From an uncultured Longilinea sp. (GTDB lineage Bacteria; Chloroflexota; Anaerolineae; Anaerolineales; Anaerolineaceae): a DNA stretch of 5,742 nucleotides. The notes beneath the pieces were generated by a model that did no database searches, was not told where the DNA came from, and worked only from the letters and a program-made list of their open reading frames with translations. The DNA lies in assembly GCA_937863945.1 (NCBI GenBank), contig CALMIB010000233.1:1-5742 (forward strand). Reading direction: 5' to 3'. Below, one piece after another: positions 1 to 5,742 of the stretch. Position 1 is the stretch's first letter; every line of letters begins with the position of its first letter. The translations under genes were made by a program, and so were the position numbers.

Positions 1-235
1 GCCCTCCGCGCATCTGGACCCGGAAAATGAAGCGCTGCTGACCCGGGCCATCCGCGAGCTGTGTTACGACCGGACGGTGCTGGTGATTGCCCACCGCTTG
101 CAAACCGTCCGCGAGGCGGACACGATCCTGGTGCTTGATGACGGGCGATTGGTGGAAATGGGGGCCCATGATGAATTGATGGCATCCGGCGGCGTGTACG
201 CGAGCCTGGTGCGGGCCGGGGGGGGGCAGGCTTGA
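1..235 (+). CDS. cydD: CydD-type ABC exporter subunit, C-terminal fragment (5' end outside window)
   Basis: Seventy-seven codons, read from base 2 to a TGA at 233-235, encode the end of an ABC ATPase domain. The fragment starts with the last two residues of an extended Walker B (Pro-Ser), followed by the D-loop AHLD (fragment residues 3-6). The H-loop is VIAHRL, with the switch His at residue 31, and the usual tail follows: VLDDGRLVEMGAHDELM and GVYASLV. This is the normal C-terminus of exporter-type ABC half-transporters with fused membrane and ATPase domains. The fragment alone cannot separate CydD from related exporters such as MsbA or LapB types. The name comes from the 4-base overlap with a clear cydC downstream, since cydD-cydC is the usual order. 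CydD pairs with CydC in the cytoplasmic membrane to form a heterodimeric exporter. The last codons, after Leu-Val-Arg-Ala, are three GGG Gly codons in a G9 run, then Gln-Ala, so the exact C-terminus is sensitive to the length of that run. Confidence 0.85.
   Translation, partial: PSAHLDPENEALLTRAIRELCYDRTVLVIAHRLQTVREADTILVLDDGRLVEMGAHDELMASGGVYASLVRAGGGQA
218..226 (+). repeat. G9 homopolymer at the cydD/cydC junction
   Basis: Nine consecutive G make up three in-frame GGG codons of cydD, ending 6 bases before its stop codon and 5 bases before the cydC TTG. The cydC frame is the -1 frame relative to cydD. It is open from the run into cydC, reading GGG, GCA, GGC, then TTG. A ribosome slipping back one base on G-GGG-GGG, or a template with one extra G, would therefore produce a CydD-CydC fusion. 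The run and the phase are seen directly; any slippage is inference. G runs of this length are also prone to sequencing and assembly errors. Confidence 0.6.
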
Positions 236-1971
236 AGACCTTTCTGCGGCTACTGACCTTTGTCAAACCCTTCTGGAAGGGCGTGCTGCTGTCGATACTC
301 ACATCGGCAGCCACGGTCGGCAGCAGCATTGGCCTGCTGGGAACCTCCGCTTACCTGATTTCATTTGCCGCCCTGCAGCCGTCGATTGCCTACCTGCAGG
401 TGGCCATCGTGGGCGTGCGCTTTTTTGGGCTGGCGCGCGGTCTGTTCCGCTACCTGGAAAGGCTGAGTTCCCATTCGGTCAACTTCCGGCTGCTCGCGCG
501 GCTGCGGGTGTGGTTTTACCGTGAACTGGAGCCGCTGGCGCCAGCGCGCCTGATGCATTACCGGGGCGGCGATTTGCTGCAGCGGGCCGTGGGCGATATT
601 GAAGTGCTGGAGAATTTTTACGTGCGCGTGGTCGCGCCGCCGCTGGCCGCGCTGCTGGTGACGCTTGGAGCCGGATGGCTGATGGCCGGCTGGCACCCCC
701 AACTGGCCGGCGTGCTGGCAGGCGGTTTGCTGCTGGGCGGCGTTGCCGTGCCGTGGTTGGCGCACCGCATCAGCCAGGCGCCCGGCCGAAGGCTGGCAGC
801 AGCCCGCGCGCAGATGAGCGCTGCGTACATCGAGTCGCTGCAGGGGTTGGCCGACCTGATGGCTTACGGGCAGGAAAACACGTTGAGGAAGCGCATGCGC
901 CTGGGCGAAAGCCACATGGCCAACGCGCAAATGCGGCTGGCATGGACCGGCGGGGCGGGCAACGCGCTCGGGCAGTTGGTGGGCAATTTGACCCTCCTGG
1001 CCGTCCTGCTGGCGGCCATCCCGCTGGTGCGCACCGGGCAGTTGGACGGCGTGCTGCTTGCAGTGGTTTCGCTGGTCACGCTGGCCAGTTTTGAGGCCGT
1101 GGCGCCGCTGCCGCAGGCCGCGCAGATGCTGGAGGCCAGCCTGGAATCGGCCCGGCGGTTGTTTGAACTGGTGGACGCGCCGCCGGCCGTTTTGGAACCC
1201 GCCTCGCCGTTGCCGCCGCCGGCCGGCGCGGAACTCCGGGTGCGCAATCTCACCCACCGCTATGAGGCCGCGCAACCGCCCGCGCTGGATGGGGTGGACC
1301 TCGATTTGCCGCCGGGACGCAGGGTGGCCCTGGTTGGACCCAGCGGCGCGGGAAAATCGACGCTGCTGGCCCTGTTGATGCGCTTTTGGGATGCTCCGCC
1401 CGGCGCCATCAGCCTGGACCACCGGGATATTCGCGATTATCGCAGCGAAGATGCCCGGCGCATGTTTGCGTGGGTATCGCAATCAGCTTATCTGTTCACG
1501 GCCACCCTGCGGCAAAACCTCACTCTGGCGCGCCCGAAAGCATCCGACCAGGATCTCTTTGCGGTTCTTGAGCAAGCTGGCCTGCGCAATTGGCTGGAGG
1601 GGCTTCCAAACGGCCTGGATACCTGGCTGGGCGAACGCGGCCAGCAGATGAGCGGTGGAGAGCGTCAGCGGCTTTGCGTGGCGCGCGCGCTGTTGCAGGA
1701 TGCGCCGGTTGTGCTGTTAGATGAACCCACCGCCCACCTGGATGCGGTTACCGAACAGGAACTGATCGAGACGCTGCACCGGGTGCTGGATGGAAAAACT
1801 GTGCTGTGGGCTTCGCATTCGCTGACCGGCATGCAGTGGATGGATGAAATTGTCGTACTGGAAGGCGGGCGCGTCGTGGAGCGCGGCACCCACGCTCAAC
1901 TGATCGAAAAAGGCGGGTTGTACGCCTCCATGTACCGCATTCAGCACGATGAACTGATTGTGGATCTCTGA
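232..1971 (+). CDS. cydC: CydC, thiol/heme ABC exporter subunit (permease-ATPase fusion)
   Basis: This 579-aa half-transporter is the normal length for CydC. Residues 1-310 form the membrane domain, with about six hydrophobic segments (roughly 17-48, 52-68, 132-153, 157-177, 243-268, 272-292). The CydC pattern is clear: GVRFFGLARGLFRYLERLSSH (61-81), FRLLARLR (85-92), then RGGDLLQRAVGDIEVLENFYVRV (111-133). The ATPase domain (about 335-577) is complete: Walker A GPSGAGKST (369-377), Q-loop Gln417, signature MSGGERQ (473-479), Walker B VVLLDEPT (493-500), D-loop AHLD (501-504) and H-loop His529. With CydD it forms an inner-membrane exporter required for cytochrome bd assembly. Cysteine/glutathione export was the original assignment and heme transport has been argued more recently. 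The TTG start overlaps the cydD stop. It is the only usual start between the upstream in-frame TGA at 172-174 and the conserved N-terminus. No well-spaced Shine-Dalgarno is visible, so translation probably depends on coupling to cydD. Confidence 0.93.
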   Translation: MKTFLRLLTFVKPFWKGVLLSILTSAATVGSSIGLLGTSAYLISFAALQPSIAYLQVAIVGVRFFGLARGLFRYLERLSSHSVNFRLLARLRVWFYRELEPLAPARLMHYRGGDLLQRAVGDIEVLENFYVRVVAPPLAALLVTLGAGWLMAGWHPQLAGVLAGGLLLGGVAVPWLAHRISQAPGRRLAAARAQMSAAYIESLQGLADLMAYGQENTLRKRMRLGESHMANAQMRLAWTGGAGNALGQLVGNLTLLAVLLAAIPLVRTGQLDGVLLAVVSLVTLASFEAVAPLPQAAQMLEASLESARRLFELVDAPPAVLEPASPLPPPAGAELRVRNLTHRYEAAQPPALDGVDLDLPPGRRVALVGPSGAGKSTLLALLMRFWDAPPGAISLDHRDIRDYRSEDARRMFAWVSQSAYLFTATLRQNLTLARPKASDQDLFAVLEQAGLRNWLEGLPNGLDTWLGERGQQMSGGERQRLCVARALLQDAPVVLLDEPTAHLDAVTEQELIETLHRVLDGKTVLWASHSLTGMQWMDEIVVLEGGRVVERGTHAQLIEKGGLYASMYRIQHDELIVDL

Positions 1972-2039
1972 CCGGCCGGAACTTTCGCCAACGCGCCTGC
2001 GTCTTACCTCCAGGAAGGCTGCCACCGTCCGAACGGCGG

Positions 2040-2052
2040 TCCTCCGGGAGGA
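2040..2052 (+). promoter_or_regulatory. Strong ribosome binding site inside a short palindrome
   Basis: GGAGG at 2047-2051 lies 5 bases before the ATG at 2057. This is a near-ideal Shine-Dalgarno and decides the start of the VIT-vWA gene. It is the right arm of a palindrome, TCCTCC-G-GGAGGA (2040-2052), which could fold as a 5-bp stem with a 3-base loop covering the site. A second, imperfect hairpin (arms 2021-2028 and 2033-2040, loop CCGA) sits immediately upstream; it has one mismatch and one G-T pair, and it shares base 2040. The binding site is well supported. A masking role for the stem is inference. No convincing -35/-10 pair was seen in 1972-2046, so the gene may be read from the cydDC transcript. 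Confidence 0.75.
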
Positions 2053-2056
2053 GAAG

Positions 2057-4426
2057 ATGAAACCCCGTTGGTTCGCGGTCATGCTCGCGATGTGCCTGCT
2101 TCTATTGTCGGCCGCCCCGGTCCAGGCGGATGGGATCATCATCCCGTCGCCGCCGCCCTGCCCGGTGGACGGCTGCCCGCCGGTGTTTCCGCTGGCACAA
2201 TTGGCTATCAAATACCATCACGTTGACGTTAAGATCGACCGGCAAATCGCCGTGACGCATGTCGATCAGGTCTTTTACAACCCCAACGATTGGGCGGTGG
2301 AGGGCACTTACCTGTTCCCGCTGCCGCTGGACGCGGTGGTCACTCAATTCACGCTGTGGGTGGATGGAAAACCGGTGCAGGCTGAAATCCTGGACGCCTC
2401 CCAGGCGCGCCAGAAATACGAAGAGATCGTACGCTCGCTGCGAGACCCGGCGCTGCTGGAATATGCCGGGCGCGGCGCGGTGCAGGCCAGCATTTTCCCC
2501 ATCCCGCCGCGGGGCGAGCGCCGGATTGAACTGGAATACAGCCAGGTGCTGACCGCAGAGAACGGCCTGGTGCGCTATATCTACCCGCTGAATACCGAAA
2601 AATTCTCCGTCCAGCCGCTGGAAAGCGTGCGGGTGAGCGTATCGATCCAGTCCGATCAGCCGATCCGGACGGTGTATTCGCCCTCGCATCCGGTGGAAAT
2701 CAGCCGCCAGGGCGACAAAATGGCAACCGCCGCTTACGAAGCCTCCAACCTGACCCCCGATGTGGATTTCGCGCTGTACTACTCGCTGGGCGAGACGGAA
2801 GCCTTTCATCTGTTTACCTACCGCGATCCGGGCGACCTGATCGAGAAGGACGGCTTTTTCACGCTGCTGCTGGCGCCGCCACCCGGATTGGTGACTGAAT
2901 CGATAGCCAAAGACCTGTTGTTGGTGCTGGACCGTTCGGGGAGCATGGAGGGTGAAAAGTTCGACCAGGCGCAGCGCGCGCTGCGCTACATCCTGCGCAA
3001 TCTCAACCCCGACGACCGCTTTTACCTTTCTTCATTCAGCTCCACCATCCTGGAGTACGCTGCCGACCTGCGGCCAGCCTCGGAAGCCAGGCAGGCATCG
3101 GCCTGGGTGGACAGCCTGAGCGCGCTGGGCAGCACCGACATCAACCGCGCGCTGCTCGAGGCGGCCTCCGTTGTGCAGGGCGATCGACCGACCTACCTCA
3201 TTTTCCTGACAGACGGGCTGCCAACCGAGGGCGAGGTTGACCGCCAGAAGATCCTGGATAACTTCATGGCGGCCGCGCCTGAGGGCATGCGCCTGTTCAC
3301 CTTTGGCGTGGGCTACGATGTGGATACGCTCCTGCTGGATGCGTTGGCCCAGGATCACTCCGGCAAGACCACCTACGTGCGCCCGGGTGAAGCGCTGGAT
3401 GAAACGCTTTCGGCGTTCTATGAAAGCATCAGCTCGCCGGTTTTGACGGATTTGAGCCTGGATTTTGGCGGCCAGCGCGTGTATGACCTGTACCCCCAGA
3501 CTCTGCCCGACCTGTTCGCGGGCGGGCAGGTGGTGGTGGTGGGCCGCTACCGGGATGCCGGTGCGTTTGACCTGACCCTGCGCGGCTTTATCAACGGGAA
3601 GGAACAAACATTCCGGTTTGATCGGCAGGAATTCACCGCCGACAGCCGCGCCGAGACCGGACCGTTGGCCAATCTGCCGCGGCTGTGGGCCACGCGAAAA
3701 ATCGGCGTGCTGCTGACGCAGATTCGTTTGAACGGGCCTGACCAGGAATCGATTGATCAGATCGTGCGGTTGAGCATCCGCTACGGGATCGTAACGCCGT
3801 ACACCTCCTACCTGGTGACCGAAGAGGCCCCGCTCGGCGCAGCCAGCCAGCGCGATCTGGCCGACCAGAGCTATCAACAGCTTCAGGCCATGCCCACCCA
3901 GGCCAGCGGCGCGGGCGCGGTGGACAAAGCCGCCGAGCAAGGCGCGCTGTCCGCGGCGGAAGCCGCCCCGGCAATTTCGGAGGAGACTGCCCAGATGGTC
4001 AAGCTGGCCGGTTCGCGCACTTTCGTGCTCAAGGACGGGATCTGGTATGACACCGCCTTCGACCCGGCTCAGATGAAGCCCGCCCCGATCCCCTTCCTGT
4101 CGGCCGAGTATTTCGCGCTGGCCGAATCGCGCGCCGATGTGGCCGCCGCGCTGGCGCTGGGCCATAAAGTGGTGATCGTGGTGGGTGGGTACTCCTATGA
4201 AATTGTCGAATCGGGCCAGCAGGCCGGGCAGAGTGTGCAGCCGGCCACGATTACCCCGACCGCGACCGCCGAGGGCCCGTCACAACCAGGGCAGGTCGTG
4301 CTCACGCCCACCCCCACGCCGGCCGACGGCGAGCCCTCGCCGGACCGCCCGATTCTGTGTACGGCGATTGCGCTGCCGCTGCTGCTGTTCATCTTCCTGG
4401 CCAGCGCGAGCCGGCGCAAGGAATAA
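2057..4426 (+). CDS. Secreted VIT and vWA domain protein with C-terminal membrane anchor
   Basis: This 789-aa protein starts at an ATG 5 bases after GGAGG; a longer frame from TTG 1958 would bury the signal peptide. Residues 1-24 form a signal peptide: basic start, hydrophobic core 8-20, likely cleavage VQA|D at 24/25. A Pro-rich stretch with Cys35 and Cys40 follows, then a VIT domain at about 45-165 (Asp-Gln-Val-Phe-Tyr-Asn-Pro, YLFPLPLDA, the DPALLEYAGRGAVQ stretch, IFPIPPRGERRIELEYSQVL). The vWA domain (about 286-460) has a full MIDAS metal site: DRSGS (292-296), Thr360 and Asp386 of LTDG. Later come LPRLWATRKIG (540-550) and YGIVTPYTSYL (576-586), typical of inter-alpha-trypsin-inhibitor-like bacterial proteins. 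An Ala/Gln-rich linker (about 590-647), an unnamed module (648-717) and a Thr/Pro linker (about 720-766) precede Cys768, a hydrophobic stretch to about 784 and a basic end (Arg786, Arg787, Lys788). It is likely surface-held and metal-dependent in ligand binding; the ligand and role are unknown. It lies 85 bases after cydC, and a shared transcript is possible. Confidence 0.92.
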   Translation: MKPRWFAVMLAMCLLLLSAAPVQADGIIIPSPPPCPVDGCPPVFPLAQLAIKYHHVDVKIDRQIAVTHVDQVFYNPNDWAVEGTYLFPLPLDAVVTQFTLWVDGKPVQAEILDASQARQKYEEIVRSLRDPALLEYAGRGAVQASIFPIPPRGERRIELEYSQVLTAENGLVRYIYPLNTEKFSVQPLESVRVSVSIQSDQPIRTVYSPSHPVEISRQGDKMATAAYEASNLTPDVDFALYYSLGETEAFHLFTYRDPGDLIEKDGFFTLLLAPPPGLVTESIAKDLLLVLDRSGSMEGEKFDQAQRALRYILRNLNPDDRFYLSSFSSTILEYAADLRPASEARQASAWVDSLSALGSTDINRALLEAASVVQGDRPTYLIFLTDGLPTEGEVDRQKILDNFMAAAPEGMRLFTFGVGYDVDTLLLDALAQDHSGKTTYVRPGEALDETLSAFYESISSPVLTDLSLDFGGQRVYDLYPQTLPDLFAGGQVVVVGRYRDAGAFDLTLRGFINGKEQTFRFDRQEFTADSRAETGPLANLPRLWATRKIGVLLTQIRLNGPDQESIDQIVRLSIRYGIVTPYTSYLVTEEAPLGAASQRDLADQSYQQLQAMPTQASGAGAVDKAAEQGALSAAEAAPAISEETAQMVKLAGSRTFVLKDGIWYDTAFDPAQMKPAPIPFLSAEYFALAESRADVAAALALGHKVVIVVGGYSYEIVESGQQAGQSVQPATITPTATAEGPSQPGQVVLTPTPTPADGEPSPDRPILCTAIALPLLLFIFLASASRRKE

Positions 4427-4464
4427 AATCTACAGTCCCGGGGACTATTATCCACCTGGAATCA

Positions 4465-4509
4465 AAAACGCTGCAGCAGAGATTGCCCGGATCACTGCTG
4501 CAGCGTTTT
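4465..4509. terminator. Bidirectional intrinsic terminator between convergent genes
   Basis: A perfect 15-bp inverted repeat has its left arm at 4465-4479 (AAAACGCTGCAGCAG) and its right arm at 4495-4509, with a 15-base spacer. After an A-A mismatch the spacer itself can pair GAT with ATC, leaving a 7-base loop. The outer ends are A/T: the plus-strand stem ends in TTTT and the minus-strand copy ends in TTTTT. It begins 38 bases after the VIT-vWA stop, and 68 bases separate it from the tsaC stop. This is the expected place and shape for a terminator serving both transcripts. The T tract on the plus strand is short and forms part of the stem, so efficiency is uncertain. The rest of the 151-base gap (4427-4577) shows only a small palindrome at 4434-4446 and no gene. 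Confidence 0.82.
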
Positions 4510-4577
4510 ACAGGAGAATGCACCCTTAGAGTATTTCGCCAGGCTAAGAACTATCTGAGCCCTTGTTTAAAACTGGA

Positions 4578-5204
4578 TTAGAAATTCTTGCCGAGCCAGG
4601 CCTCCAACTGGGCGCGCGAAATCGCGCCCTCGCGCAGAATGCGCAGGTCGGCGCCGGTGCAATCCACGACCGTGGAGGGCACGCCGCCGGGGCAGGCTCC
4701 TCCGTCGATCACCAGGTCAACCCGTTCGTTTAACTGCTTTAGCACGTCGCCGGCCGTCACCGGGCTGGGCCAGCCGGACAGGTTGGCCGATGTGGTCGCC
4801 AGCGGACCCGCCTGGCGCAGCAGATTCCGCGCAAAGAGGTGATCGGGCATGCGCACGCCGATGGTTGGCAAAGGTGAAAGATTGGCCGGCAGCGCCGGGT
4901 TGCGCGGGACGACCAGCGTCAGCGCGCCGGGCCAGAAGTGCGCTGCCAGGCCTCCGGCGGTTTCTCCCAGCCCGGAGGCCACCCGCGGCAAATGGTCGAT
5001 CTCGCCGATCAGCACGGCGATGGCCTTGCTGGTGTCGCGCCCTTTAACTGCGAACAGGCGGTCGATAGACTCAGCCCGTTCCACCAGGCAGCCCAGGCCG
5101 TACACGGTGTCGGTTGGGAATGCTACCAGCCCGCCGGCCGTCAGCACTTCCAGGCTCGCGGTCAGGGCATTTGGGTCGTTTGCGGGGATAATTTTTGCGC
5201 TCAT
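4578..5204 (-). CDS. tsaC: L-threonylcarbamoyladenylate synthase, TsaC/YrdC/Sua5 family
   Basis: This cytoplasmic enzyme makes threonylcarbamoyl-AMP from threonine, bicarbonate and ATP. That is the first step of the t6A modification at position 37 of tRNAs reading ANN codons; TsaB/D/E or similar complete the step elsewhere. The 208-aa length is that of the single-domain TsaC/YwlC form, without the extra Sua5 C-terminal domain. Family motifs run in order: GGLVAFPTDTVYGLGC (24-39), KGR (54-56) with Lys60, HFWPGALTLVVPR (89-101), TIGVRMPDH (114-122), ATTSANLSG (136-144), PSTVVDC (176-182) and ILREGAIS (189-196). The Pro often found after the KxR arginine is Asp57 here, and the Pro often following the second Lys is Ala61. 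The ATG at 5202-5204 overlaps the prmC stop as ATGA, indicating translational coupling. A longer frame upstream runs through prmC in another frame, has no family similarity and was not used. There is only a weak AGAG about 8 bases before the start. Confidence 0.94.
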   Translation of the reverse strand: MSAKIIPANDPNALTASLEVLTAGGLVAFPTDTVYGLGCLVERAESIDRLFAVKGRDTSKAIAVLIGEIDHLPRVASGLGETAGGLAAHFWPGALTLVVPRNPALPANLSPLPTIGVRMPDHLFARNLLRQAGPLATTSANLSGWPSPVTAGDVLKQLNERVDLVIDGGACPGGVPSTVVDCTGADLRILREGAISRAQLEAWLGKNF

Positions 5205-5742
5205 GCGATATTCTCTAGTTTGACAACGCGCGGCAGGCCGGCCAGGTCGGGCAGCAGGCTGACCCTGGCCCGCGGCAGCAGGGTGCGGGCCAGCGCCGGC
5301 GCGCTTTCGCCCTGCCCGGATTCGATCTCCAGCAGAATCGCTCCACCTGGCGCCCACCAACGCGGTGCGTCTTTCAGCAGCGCTTCAATCAGGTTAAGAC
5401 CTTGCGGACCGCCATCCAGCGCGCTGCGGGGTTCAAATTTTGCCACGATCAGCTCATCCAACGTGGCTGAAGGGATGTAGGGCAGGTTAGCGACCACCAG
5501 GTCCAGCGGCCCGGCAATTCCTTCCATCAGGTTGGCGTGAAGGAATTGAATGCGGTCTGCCACGCCGTGGCGGCTGGCATTGGCGGCAGCTATTTCAAGC
5601 GCGGATGTGGATTGGTCGGTGGCGACCAGGCGAAGGTCGGGCTGGGATTTGGCCAGGCTGACGGCGATGCAACCCGAACCGGTGCCGACGTCGGCCGCGC
5701 GTCGCCCCGGATTTTCGTTCAACCATGCCAGGGCCATGTCAA
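5201..5742 (-). CDS. prmC: PrmC/HemK release factor glutamine methyltransferase, partial (5' end outside window)
   Basis: The visible C-terminal 180 or so residues form the Rossmann-fold, S-adenosylmethionine-dependent methyltransferase domain. The enzyme methylates the Gln of the GGQ motif in release factors RF1 and RF2, which speeds peptide release. Counting from the Met codon at 5735-5737, which is internal and not the start, motif I is ADVGTGSGCIAVSLA (15-29). The acidic residue expected to bind the SAM ribose is Asp41, and the substrate motif region reads VVANLPYIPS (81-90). FEPRSALDGGPQG (101-113) and LLEIESGQGE (135-144) follow, with DLAGLPRVVK (164-173) near the end; all are typical of PrmC. 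The catalytic motif is NLPY where most members have NPPY. The frame stays open to the window edge, and the N-terminal helical domain that grips the release factor is missing only because the window ends. It overlaps tsaC by ATGA. The prmC-tsaC pairing is a common bacterial order, often with prfA upstream; whether prfA is present here cannot be seen. Confidence 0.92.
   Translation of the reverse strand, partial: DMALAWLNENPGRRAADVGTGSGCIAVSLAKSQPDLRLVATDQSTSALEIAAANASRHGVADRIQFLHANLMEGIAGPLDLVVANLPYIPSATLDELIVAKFEPRSALDGGPQGLNLIEALLKDAPRWWAPGGAILLEIESGQGESAPALARTLLPRARVSLLPDLAGLPRVVKLENIA

Noticed and set aside
361..1482. Long open frame on the minus strand across cydC (373 codons)
   Set aside because: It is Arg/Gln/His-rich, has no recognisable domain, and lies antisense to a gene with every ABC motif. 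It is a by-product of high GC and codon bias.
1958..2056. N-terminal extension of the VIT-vWA protein from TTG 1958
   Set aside because: It would add 33 mostly charged residues ahead of a clear signal peptide and would overlap cydC. The ATG at 2057 has an ideal GGAGG.
2057..2128. Lipoprotein signal (LAMC around Cys13)
   Set aside because: Met precedes the Cys instead of Gly/Ala/Ser, and the Cys lies within the hydrophobic core, with a good VQA|D signal peptidase I site downstream.
3032..4165. Long open frame on the minus strand across the VIT-vWA gene (377 codons)
   Set aside because: It is a low-information Arg/Gly/Gln-rich translation opposite a protein with intact VIT, MIDAS and conserved motifs. 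No start signal was seen.
4434..4446. Palindrome AGTCCC-G-GGGACT just after the VIT-vWA stop as a terminator
   Set aside because: It makes at most a 5-bp stem with a 3-base loop and has no following T tract. The 15-bp repeat 20 bases further on is a far better candidate.
4512..4529. AGGAGA followed by ATG in the intergenic gap, suggesting a small gene or leader peptide
   Set aside because: The frame is only ATG CAC CCT TAG, and the ribosome-binding-like sequence abuts the ATG with no spacer. Longer frames crossing this gap run out of phase from inside the VIT-vWA gene.
5205..5360. Upstream extension of TsaC by 52 codons
   Set aside because: It is an Arg/Ala/Gly-rich translation in an alternative frame of prmC. 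The ATG at 5202-5204 begins a normal family N-terminus and overlaps the prmC stop as ATGA.

Overview
The window looks like GC-rich chromosomal DNA from a free-living bacterium. The best guess is Chloroflexota, probably Anaerolineae-like. This rests mainly on the style of the large secreted VIT-vWA protein (Pro/Cys-rich mature N-terminus, then a VIT domain, then a Thr/Pro linker and C-terminal hydrophobic tail), which I associate with that group from memory. It is not proven by the sequence. There are no rRNA or tRNA genes, CRISPR arrays, insertion sequences or phage genes. Genes cover nearly the whole window; the two gaps are 85 and 151 bases.

Left, plus strand: the last 77 codons of an ABC exporter half-subunit, called CydD, overlap by 4 bases (TTGA) a complete CydC gene (579 aa, TTG start). 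Together they would form the heterodimeric CydDC exporter of the cytoplasmic membrane, needed for cytochrome bd assembly and periplasmic redox balance. The junction carries a run of nine G in a phase that could fuse the two products by a -1 frameshift or a one-base length change.

Middle, plus strand: after 85 bases comes a 789-aa exported protein with a signal peptide, a VIT domain, a vWA domain with an intact MIDAS metal site, a conserved-looking C-terminal module, a Thr/Pro linker and a Cys + hydrophobic + Arg/Lys tail. Its Shine-Dalgarno sequence lies inside a small palindrome. Its function is unknown; it is probably held on the outer face of the membrane.

Right, minus strand: prmC (release factor glutamine methyltransferase, 5' end beyond the window) and tsaC (threonylcarbamoyl-AMP synthase) overlap by ATGA and form a translation-quality operon. 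The plus- and minus-strand blocks converge on a 151-base gap holding a perfect 15-bp inverted repeat with A/T ends, a good candidate for a bidirectional terminator.

Most of the content is conventional. The points most worth a second look are the G9 cydD/cydC junction, the unassigned C-terminal module and possible sorting tail of the VIT-vWA protein, and the NLPY in place of NPPY in PrmC.
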